Made by a program: the position numbers and the translations under genes. Below the pieces are notes generated by a model. That model searched no databases and had not been told where the DNA came from. It saw only the letters and a program-made list of their open reading frames with translations. A stretch of DNA of 64,000 nucleotides, taken from contig JAHDQY010000003.1 of NCBI GenBank assembly GCA_018433595.1, forward strand, positions 124,001 through 188,000. The letters are read 5' to 3'. Shown here piece by piece: positions 58,188 to 64,000 of this stretch (the stretch's first letter is position 1; every line of letters starts with the position of its first letter). Source of the stretch: Synergistales bacterium. Lineage in GTDB: Bacteria > Synergistota > Synergistia > Synergistales > Aminithiophilaceae.

Positions 58188-59317
58188 ACGATGCCACCTG
58201 CCTTCACAAAAGAATGTCGCTGCCTCCGACTTTTTATAAATGTACCATAAAAGGAGTCTTCTGCGGGGTCTATCCTTGCAAAAGCCATAAGGGTCTCGAT
58301 CTTGTCCCCCCGTTTGATTTTCTCAAAAGTCTTCAAATTTCCAGGTGGAGTGTATCCCCATAAAAATATATCTTCAATGAAGCCGTTTGGACCTTTTCGC
58401 GGCTTGCTTTCTCCTGTCGATCATCGGGAAGCCGGTGTCGACATCGTTATATCTCTTTATGTTTCTTTTGGCGGGCATGGCGATCAGTGCCAGGCCATGT
58501 GACAAGGGCTCGAACGTAACGTTGTCGTTCCCGGCATTGATGGGGGTGGCGGCTGAGCCGCCTGGTTTCCGCTCCGGTGAGCCCGTTGGATGGATCTGTT
58601 CCGTGGCTTTTGGAAGGCTGACACATCAGAACAAGAAGTCGATCTCTTGGACGCTAAGGCAATTCGGCAAAAATTATGGTTATAATATCGTTTTTCTGAA
58701 TAAAATATCGGGGAGGGCGGAAATAACAAAAAAAAATTACATGGACGGAATGTCAAGCAGTTGTTAAAATATTTTGTGACGATTTCTAAAATATCAGAAA
58801 CAATGATCGATTGTGTGCCATTGTCTCGATCCGTAGCGCAAAAAGTTGTCAGTTGGCCTCTTCCTTTTTCGTCGGTTTTCTGCCTTTCCGTTCCTTCAGT
58901 CCGGTCCCTGAGGGGATCTGTGCCGGCTTCGCCGGCTTCGACGTGGTTTTTGTCGAAGCGGATTTTGCCTTCTTTGAAGTCGACGAGGAAGGAGCCAGGG
59001 TGATTCTAACGATTTTGATGAATCAGGGCGTCAGGAGAGATCCCGATCAGGGACACGGCCAGACTTCGCTGATTGCCATGGCGGGATGTTAGCTGTCGCT
59101 TTGCCTGGAGATAAGTCAAGGTTTCAGAGAAAAATTGTTTTGTGTCGTCTTGGCGCTTTGTTAAAGACAATATAGATTATATTGTTAAATCATAGAGAGT
59201 GGTTGGCTCCAAAAGAGAAAAGCGCCAATAATAGCGACTATGGGCAGGAGTAGAGTTTTTGATCGATAGATGCTTTAGGTTCTGAGAACAAGAATTCAAA
59301 AAAACGAAGTAACTGCA
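58188..59317. other. AT-rich, gene-poor stretch
   Basis: About 1.1 kb with markedly lower G+C than the rest. The open frames here (e.g. 58387-58767) have no ribosome site or family pattern. A minus-strand Lys/Ala/Pro-rich stretch (about 58795-59030, TSKKAKSASTKTTSKPAKPA, then GLKERKGRKPTKKEEANW) looks like the tail of a lost gene. Nested inverted repeats occur at 59150-59228. Confidence 0.5.
59150..59228. repeat. Nested inverted repeats in the AT-rich stretch
   Basis: TTGGCGCTTT (59150-59159) and its complement AAAGCGCCAA (59219-59228) frame a second palindrome, ACAATATA-GAT-TATATTGT (59167-59185). The layout could be a tiny mobile-element remnant or a regulator site. Confidence 0.6.
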
Positions 59318-59712
59318 ATGACAACGAGAAAGACAACGAAAATGGCCGCGTTGATCTTTTTTGTGCCCTCTTCGGTCTGAGCGCCGTCTTTGCCGGGCCG
59401 TTCGACGATCTGAAGAGCCCTGTGGAGGCCTCGAATGACACCCTCACCTTGATGACCGCCGAGGCGGTCCACGCCCTGCTGATCCACGACATCGAGGTTC
59501 ACCGTCTGACGAAGGACGTCACCCTCGATGCCGAGACCTACCGGAGCTTCACCCGCGACGGCCTGGCCAGCTGGAACTTCTTCGACAACAAGATCTCGGC
59601 CGATAAGCGGCTCTACCCCGTGAAGAAGTCCCTTGCCGACTACGGCGTCATCGCCAAGAAGGATCTCGAGGAAGTCAAGAGCATCCCCTCAAGCCAGAAC
59701 GTCTGCCTTTAG
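59318..59712 (+). pseudogene. Exported small protein with a frameshift in a T6 run
   Basis: From the ATG at 59318 the frame reads MTTRKTTKMAALIFF and then hits a stop at 59378. One extra T in the T6 run (59357-59362) would join it to ALFGLSAVFAGPFDDLKSPV and the rest of a frame that runs to 59712, giving a perfect signal peptide cut at VFA-G and a ~106-aa mature protein (ending LEEVKSIPSSQNVCL). Thus it is a frameshifted gene, a phase-variable gene, or a sequencing error. There is no strong ribosome site. An internal ATG at 59422 could restart a protein without signal. No family recognised. Confidence 0.6.
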
Positions 59713-59765
59713 CAGGTGCCTGGAGCGCGACAGAGGGGCTTGAAGCCGAAGGAGGCGGTCTTCCC

Positions 59766-60062
59766 TTAAGGGAAGGCCGCCTCCAGCATCGTTCGCAGCC
59801 TGGCCTCGTCCATGTCTCCGTAGATCGTATCGCGGAACTCGATGACGGCGGGAGTGGCGCAGGCGCCGAGGCAGCTTGTCGCCTTGACCGAGATCTCCGC
59901 AGTCAGTCCCATTTCTTCGATGACGCGCTCTGCCACAGGGATAAAGTCTCTGCTGCAGGGGCGGCAGATAGAGAGCGTCTCGACGGCGAAAGCCCTTCCC
60001 GTCCCAGAGACCCAAAAGAGGAAGAGCAGCGACCCCAGGAAGATTTGCAGCCGTTTTCCCAC
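59766..60062 (-). CDS. Exported thioredoxin-like [2Fe-2S] ferredoxin-type protein
   Basis: This 98-aa protein has a signal peptide or anchor (LQIFLGSLLFLFWVSGTGRAFA) and then a thioredoxin-like ferredoxin pattern: SICRPCSRDFIPVAERVIEEMGL and KATSCLGACATPAVIEFRDTIYGD, with cysteines C-x2-C and C-x3-C as in small [2Fe-2S] proteins of the DUF1636/NuoE-like fold. GGAGG is 8 bases before the GTG. An exported iron-sulfur protein of this type is odd, because these normally stay in the cytoplasm. It may instead use the cysteines for metal or disulfide chemistry. It is monocistronic. Confidence 0.72.
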   Translation of the reverse strand: MGKRLQIFLGSLLFLFWVSGTGRAFAVETLSICRPCSRDFIPVAERVIEEMGLTAEISVKATSCLGACATPAVIEFRDTIYGDMDEARLRTMLEAAFP

Positions 60063-60169
60063 GATGGCACCTCCTAACCGTGCCGGATATTTTTAAAGTC
60101 ATTTTATTGAAAAAGGGCCGGGACGGCATCGTCAAAAGGACGGATCTTGGATAGGGAGAAGCGGAGAAG

Positions 60170-60195
60170 GGCTGCGGCCTCCTCTCGCCGCAGCC
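60170..60195 (-). terminator. Hairpin after the MFS gene
   Basis: GGCTGCGGC (60170-60178) pairs with GCCGCAGCC (60187-60195); the minus-strand tail is pyrimidine-rich (CTTCTCCGCTTCTCCC). It is 21 bases after the stop. Confidence 0.5.
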
Positions 60196-60215
60196 GCGCT
60201 TTCGGCCCCTTTTTA

Positions 60216-61547
60216 CTACAGCAGCCCCCGTTGGGTCAGAACGGGGCGGGCCGACTTCCGAAAGGATCTCAGACCCAGGGAAAAGGCCGCCCCCCCGGCA
60301 AGGCAGAAGAGCCCGCCTGCAAAAAGGGTCCTCGGAGCGCCGAAGGATCGTGCGGCCAGCCCTGCCATGAGGCTTCCGAAAGGGGCCAGCCCCAGGAGGG
60401 CCATGGAGTAGAGGGACATGATGCGGCTTCGCTTGTCGTCGTCGACGAGAGACTGGATGAGTGTATTGCAGGCGACGACGGTGGCGATGGAGAAGTAGCC
60501 TGCGGCGGCCATGAGAAGGAGCGAGAGGGCGACGCTGCGGGAGCAGGAAAAGGCGGGCAGGGCGATTCCGAAGGCGACGATCGACGCCGCCGTCCTTCCG
60601 TCGAGATCTTCAAGGCTGGGGCGCATGGCCAGAGAGGCGGCGCTGAGAAGGGCTCCCAGGCCGAGGGCTCCCAGGAGGAAGCCCAGCGTCGTGGCGTCGC
60701 CTCCCAGGATGTCTCGGGCGAAGACGGGCAGAAGGGTGATGTAAGGAAAGCCGGCGAGGCTCATGAGGACAAGGACCGAAAGCAGCCGGCGCAGGGGGAG
60801 GAAGCTCCAGGCGTGGCTCAGACCGACGGCGAGGTCGGCCAGGTAGCCGCCTCGGCCTCCCGGTTTGCGCGTCGGGGCCGTTTTCATCAGGGCCAGGGCG
60901 ACAATGATGGAAAGGTAGCTCAGGGCGTTGACGAGGAAGCAGGATCCCTCGCCGATGGAGGCGATGATCACGCCGCCCAGGGAGGGGCCGAAAAGACGGG
61001 CCGAGTTGAAGAGGACCGAGTTCATGGCGATGGCGGGAGCCAGGTCGTCGCGGCGCTCGACCATGTGGATGACGAAGGAGTGACGGGCCGGCATTTCGAA
61101 GGCGTTGATGACGCCGAGAACGGTCGCTGCCGCCAGGATCGCGCCGTAGGTTATCGTCCCTTGCAGGGTCTCGAAGGCGAGAAAGAGGGCCTGCCCCATG
61201 GCCAGAAACTGGCAGATGGCGACGACGCGCTTCAATTCCCAACGGTCCAGGAGGGGGCCGGCGAAGAGCCCCAGGAGGAAGATGGGGATCTGTCCCAGGA
61301 ATTCGACGGTCCCCAGGGCTACGGGCGAATCGGTGATTCGGTAAACGAGCCAGCTCATGGCGACACGCTGCATCCACAGGCCCGTCAGGGAGATGAGCTG
61401 ACCGCCGAAGAAGAGGCGATAGTTCGGCGACCGGAAGGCGCGAAGGAAACGGTGACGGCCGCGATCAGGAGAGGAGACCTGGGCTGTTTGCTGTGTGGAA
61501 TGTGGGCCGGACAGGTTTGAGGAGTCGTTGCTCAAAGAAAATCGCAC
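60216..61547 (-). CDS. MFS exporter (EntS-like)
   Basis: This 443-aa transporter has 12 spans and MFS family marks FRSPNYRLFFGGQLISLTGLWMQRVAMSWLVYRITDSP near the N-terminus, GLFAGPLLDRWELKRV (motif A type) and a repeat-like SDDKRSRIMSLYSMALLG (VDDDKRSRIMSLY) between spans. This matches the EntS/bacteriocin-resistance type of drug and siderophore exporters. The start is uncertain: GTG 61547 is close to AAAGGC, and the first 30 residues are polar. It follows the kamA operon and its terminator on the same strand. Confidence 0.85.
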   Translation of the reverse strand: MRFSLSNDSSNLSGPHSTQQTAQVSSPDRGRHRFLRAFRSPNYRLFFGGQLISLTGLWMQRVAMSWLVYRITDSPVALGTVEFLGQIPIFLLGLFAGPLLDRWELKRVVAICQFLAMGQALFLAFETLQGTITYGAILAAATVLGVINAFEMPARHSFVIHMVERRDDLAPAIAMNSVLFNSARLFGPSLGGVIIASIGEGSCFLVNALSYLSIIVALALMKTAPTRKPGGRGGYLADLAVGLSHAWSFLPLRRLLSVLVLMSLAGFPYITLLPVFARDILGGDATTLGFLLGALGLGALLSAASLAMRPSLEDLDGRTAASIVAFGIALPAFSCSRSVALSLLLMAAAGYFSIATVVACNTLIQSLVDDDKRSRIMSLYSMALLGLAPFGSLMAGLAARSFGAPRTLFAGGLFCLAGGAAFSLGLRSFRKSARPVLTQRGLL

Positions 61548-61591
61548 GCCTTTCGTCGGAGGAGTCCCGATAAAGGTACCACAAGTGGCCG

Positions 61592-61633
61592 AAAAAAAGC
61601 GGGGCTGCCCCCTTTCGCGGAGGTGCCCCGCTT
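61592..61633 (-). terminator. Intrinsic terminator of the kamA operon
   Basis: AAGCGGGGC and its complement (61633-61625 with 61605-61597 on the minus strand) are followed by a T run (61598-61592). It lies 10 bases after the kamA stop. Confidence 0.85.
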
Positions 61634-61643
61634 CCCTTGGGAA

Positions 61644-62909
61644 TCAGGACCAGCGCCGTTTTCTCTCCCGCCGGCCCAGGAAGGTCGGTTCGAGGGCGAG
61701 TTTTTCGCCTTCCAGGAGGGGGATGAGCCCTTCCTGAGAGAGCGACTTCTGGCGGGCGCAGATGTCGCTGCAGCGGCCGTGGCAGATGCTGCGGTTGTCG
61801 TCGGGTTCCGTGTAGGTGGTGATGACGCCCTCGAAGTTGCGCAGGAGCACCTTGCGGTCCGATCGGGAGACGACGTAGTTGGGCATGACGGGGATCTTGC
61901 CCCCGCCGCCTGGGGCGTCGACGACGAAGGTGGGGACGGCCATCCCCGAGGTGTGGCCCCGGAGGTATTCGATGATCTCCACGCCCTTGCCGACGGAGGT
62001 CCGGAAATGTTCGATCCCCTGGGAGAGATCGCACTGATAGATGTAGTAGGGCCGGACTCTGTGGCGGAGAAGCTGCTGGTTCAGCTCGCGGAAGAGGTAG
62101 GGACAGTCGTTGACCCCTTTGAGGAGGACGGACTGGTTCCCCAGGGGGATTCCGGCATCGGCGAGGCGTTCCAGGGCCTGGGCGGCCTCGGCGGTTACCT
62201 CCTTGGGATGGTTGAAGTGGACGTTGAGCCAGAGCGGGTGGTGGCGGGCCAGCATCCGGCAGAGATCGGCGGTGACTCTCATGGGGAGCACTGCCGGGAC
62301 GCGGGTGCCCAGCCGGATGATTTCCAGGTGGGGGATGGCTCGCAGTTCGCCCAGGATCCAATCGAGGTTCCCGTCATCGAGGAGGAGCGGATCGCCTCCG
62401 GTGACGAGCACGTCGCGGACTTCCGGCGTCCGCCGCAGGTAGTCGAGACAGCCGATCAGGGTCTTTCTGGGGAGGGGCCGGTCCGTCTCTCCGGCGAAGC
62501 GCCGTCTCGTGCAGTGGCGGCAATAGAGGGCGCACTGGTCGGTGACGAGGAGAATGACTCTGTCGGGGTAGCGGTGGGTCAGTCCCGGGACCGGCGAGTA
62601 GTGGTCCTCCTGGAGGGGGTCGATGAAGTCGGAGGGGGAGGTGTGCACTTCGGCCAGAGTGGGGATGGCCTGCATCCGTATGGGGCAGCGGGGGTCGTCT
62701 CCGTCGATGAGGCAGGCGTAGTAGGGGGTGATGGCCATGCGGAGTCGGTGAAGGCTTTCTTCCAGGACGGAGGCCTCGTCGTCGCTGAGGGAGACGACGA
62801 GGCGCAGGGTTTCGACGTCGGTGATGCGATGGGCCACCTGCCAATGCCAGTCGTTCCAGCTCTCTTTGGGGACGTCGCGCCAGAGAGGAACCTCCTGCCG
62901 GGATTTCAC
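61644..62909 (-). CDS. kamA: Lysine 2,3-aminomutase family radical SAM enzyme
   Basis: This 421-aa radical SAM/PLP enzyme of the KamA family moves the amino group of lysine (or a related amino acid) from C2 to C3. The [4Fe-4S] motif is C126-ALY-C130-RH-C133, followed by RRRFAGETDRPLP, LVTGGDPLLLDD (SAM), LWLNVHFNHPKEVT, and the PLP lysine region VVDAPGGGGKIPVMPNY; C-terminal cysteines CHGRCSDIC follow as in KamA. The GTG at 62909 overlaps the stop of the GNAT gene (GTGA). It acts in a cluster with a GNAT acetyltransferase and an ATP-grasp ligase, which suggests synthesis of a modified beta-lysine, not simple fermentation of lysine. The substrate is inferred. Confidence 0.9.
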   Translation of the reverse strand: MKSRQEVPLWRDVPKESWNDWHWQVAHRITDVETLRLVVSLSDDEASVLEESLHRLRMAITPYYACLIDGDDPRCPIRMQAIPTLAEVHTSPSDFIDPLQEDHYSPVPGLTHRYPDRVILLVTDQCALYCRHCTRRRFAGETDRPLPRKTLIGCLDYLRRTPEVRDVLVTGGDPLLLDDGNLDWILGELRAIPHLEIIRLGTRVPAVLPMRVTADLCRMLARHHPLWLNVHFNHPKEVTAEAAQALERLADAGIPLGNQSVLLKGVNDCPYLFRELNQQLLRHRVRPYYIYQCDLSQGIEHFRTSVGKGVEIIEYLRGHTSGMAVPTFVVDAPGGGGKIPVMPNYVVSRSDRKVLLRNFEGVITTYTEPDDNRSICHGRCSDICARQKSLSQEGLIPLLEGEKLALEPTFLGRRERKRRWS

Positions 62910-63379
62910 GATCTTTTCTCTCCCTTCAACGAACGCATGTAAAGAACGAGATCGTCGCCGTCTCCGTAGAAATCGGCGATTCTGCCGCATTCCCGATAGC
63001 CGCCGGCCTCATAGAAGCGTCTCTGTCCCTCGTAGGCCGCCTTTCCGGAGGTCTCGACGCGGATGACGGTTCGGGGGGTTCTCTTGCGGAGGAGGGCGTC
63101 AAGACGCCGCAGGAGCTTGAGTCCCACTCCCCGTCTCTGGTAGCAGGGGTCGACGGCGATCCAGTAGAGATCGTAGGCGAAGGCGGTCATCGGCGTCGGG
63201 CCGTAGACGAGGAAGCCGGCTCTTCTGCCGTCGACGTCTTCGTCGATCAGGTGGTAGCTTCCGTCGGGGTTTTCGACCCATTCCGCCAGGACTTCACCGA
63301 GGACCTCCAGTTCATCGGGGGAGAAGGCGCGGCTCCTTTCGGCGATTGCCAGGTAGTCGTAGAGAGCGTGCTGCCTCAT
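62906..63379 (-). CDS. GNAT acetyltransferase
   Basis: This 157-aa N-acetyltransferase has the acetyl-CoA loop VDPCYQRRGVGLKLLRRLDALL and a C-terminal YEAGGYRECGRIADFYGDGDDLVLYMRSL. GGGAGGAGG precedes the ATG. Its start overlaps the end of the ATP-grasp gene by 68 bases, and its stop overlaps kamA, so the three are co-translated. It may acetylate beta-lysine at the epsilon amine, as AblB does, although it is shorter than known AblB and not clearly of that type. Confidence 0.85.
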   Translation of the reverse strand: MRQHALYDYLAIAERSRAFSPDELEVLGEVLAEWVENPDGSYHLIDEDVDGRRAGFLVYGPTPMTAFAYDLYWIAVDPCYQRRGVGLKLLRRLDALLRKRTPRTVIRVETSGKAAYEGQRRFYEAGGYRECGRIADFYGDGDDLVLYMRSLKGEKRS

Positions 63380-64000
63380 GGCGATTCACCTCCTCCCGCT
63401 GCAGGGCCAGAAGAACCAGTTGAAAGACGACGCCGTCGTAGGTCAGACCGCTGCGGAGAGCCTGCCGGGCGAAGCCGCTGTCGACGTTGAGGTCGGGGTT
63501 GGGATTGACGTCGATGATGCGGAGCTTCCCGTCGGCTCCCTCGCGCAGGTCGACGCGGAAGAATCCGCGACAGCCTAGGGCCCGACCGGTTTCCCTGCCC
63601 AATTCGACGGCCGTGGGGCCTTGCGGGTCGTCGTCCCGGCAGGGGCGGGATTCAATGGCATAGGCAGGGCTCTCCCCGTCCCATTTGGCACCGTAGGCCA
63701 GGTAGGGGGGAAGGTCCCCGTAGAGGCCGTAATCGATGACGGAAGGCGGCAGGGCTTCGTAGGGATCGTTGCCGATGAAGGCGACGTTGAACTCCCGCCC
63801 GGGAAGAAACTCCTCGACGATGACTCCCTTCGGGAATCGGGCCAGCTTGGCATTCAGGGCGGAGGGCAGGGCGGCTGCCGTCGCCACCAGTGCCGTATCG
63901 TCGATGCCGACGCTGCCGTCTTCGCAGCAGGGCTTGAGGAAGAAAGGCGGCCGGGGAAGGCGGTTCCAAGGCAGAGCCTGGAGATCTTCGATGCGGAAGG
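63312..64000 (-). CDS. ATP-grasp ligase, D-Ala-D-Ala ligase-like (N-terminus beyond the window)
   Basis: The visible C-terminal ~229 residues show the ATP-grasp core of the D-alanine ligase group: RPPFFLKPCCEDGSVGID (ATP and loop), VIVEEFLPGREFNVAFIG, FFRVDLREGADGKLRIIDVNPNPDLN (metal-binding E/D and N) and a final SGLTYDGVVFQLVLLALQ. The start is past position 64000. The end overlaps the GNAT gene by 68 bases. It would join an amino acid or peptide to another via an acyl phosphate. With KamA and GNAT it may build a beta-lysine- or acetyl-containing dipeptide. Being a true Ddl is less likely given this context. Confidence 0.85.
   Translation of the reverse strand, partial: FRIEDLQALPWNRLPRPPFFLKPCCEDGSVGIDDTALVATAAALPSALNAKLARFPKGVIVEEFLPGREFNVAFIGNDPYEALPPSVIDYGLYGDLPPYLAYGAKWDGESPAYAIESRPCRDDDPQGPTAVELGRETGRALGCRGFFRVDLREGADGKLRIIDVNPNPDLNVDSGFARQALRSGLTYDGVVFQLVLLALQREEVNRHEAARSLRLPGNRRKEPRLLPR

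Noticed and set aside
58387-58767. A 126-codon frame with a hydrophobic start in the AT-rich stretch.
   Set aside because: No ribosome site, a mixed composition after residue 40 and no family pattern.
1-64000. CRISPR arrays, tRNA or rRNA genes, and intact transposase genes.
   Set aside because: I saw no repeat-spacer pattern, no tRNA-like T-loop with CCA end, no rRNA core and no transposase in any frame; a tool search could still find something short.

Overview
The window (64 kb, high G+C) looks like the chromosome of a strictly anaerobic, amino-acid-fermenting bacterium, most plausibly a member of Synergistota. The pointers are two butyrate kinase/phosphotransbutyrylase pairs, a lysine 2,3-aminomutase family gene, a class III (oxygen-sensitive) ribonucleotide reductase, a tungsten-type aldehyde ferredoxin oxidoreductase, DUF6305/TRAP and PgsBCW genes, and a RemB-like gene directly in front of gyrB. 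The lineage is an inference; no rRNA or tRNA gene was found to settle it.

Region 1 (1-21.7 kb) is a molybdenum/tungsten region. It carries a three-subunit xanthine-dehydrogenase-type hydroxylase with a sodium:solute symporter, an IclR-type regulator in front of a ferredoxin and an aldehyde:ferredoxin oxidoreductase, a single-chain MOP-type aldehyde oxidoreductase, a MOT1-type molybdate transporter with a DUF364 protein, a molbindin and modABC. The promoters of modA and the MOT1 gene and the region upstream of mop share TTGCAA/GTTGCA palindromes, and the mop leader ends in an intrinsic terminator. Inside this region sits the anaerobic ribonucleotide reductase locus. Its glycyl-radical segment is not part of NrdD but is encoded separately, as a 52-aa peptide after nrdG.

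Region 2 (21.9-37 kb) holds a lysozyme-inhibitor-like lipoprotein, a DUF6305-TRAP-M14 amidohydrolase cluster, gamma-glutamyltransferase with the poly-gamma-glutamate genes pgsB-C-W and a two-component system, then a phenylacetate-CoA ligase behind a Phe/Tyr leader-peptide attenuator, homoserine dehydrogenase and a chemoreceptor.

Region 3 (37-49 kb) has the two ptb/buk pairs in opposite gene order, a class IV aminotransferase, proC, an unassigned ~340-nt structured RNA, and cysE-cysK behind a Cys-Cys-Cys leader peptide and terminator. A copper ATPase, a Spy-like periplasmic protein and a tiny monocistronic gene follow.

Region 4 (49-64 kb) contains gyrB-remB, folD, glyA, an M20 amidohydrolase with a two-protein DUF3100 membrane system, a methylase-target-recognition-like fragment interrupted by a 32-bp perfect inverted repeat, an AT-rich degenerate stretch, a frameshifted exported protein, an MFS exporter, and a kamA-GNAT-ATP-grasp operon running off the end. 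The most unusual systems are the split NrdD, the two amino-acid leader-peptide attenuators, the unassigned RNA and the mop leader.
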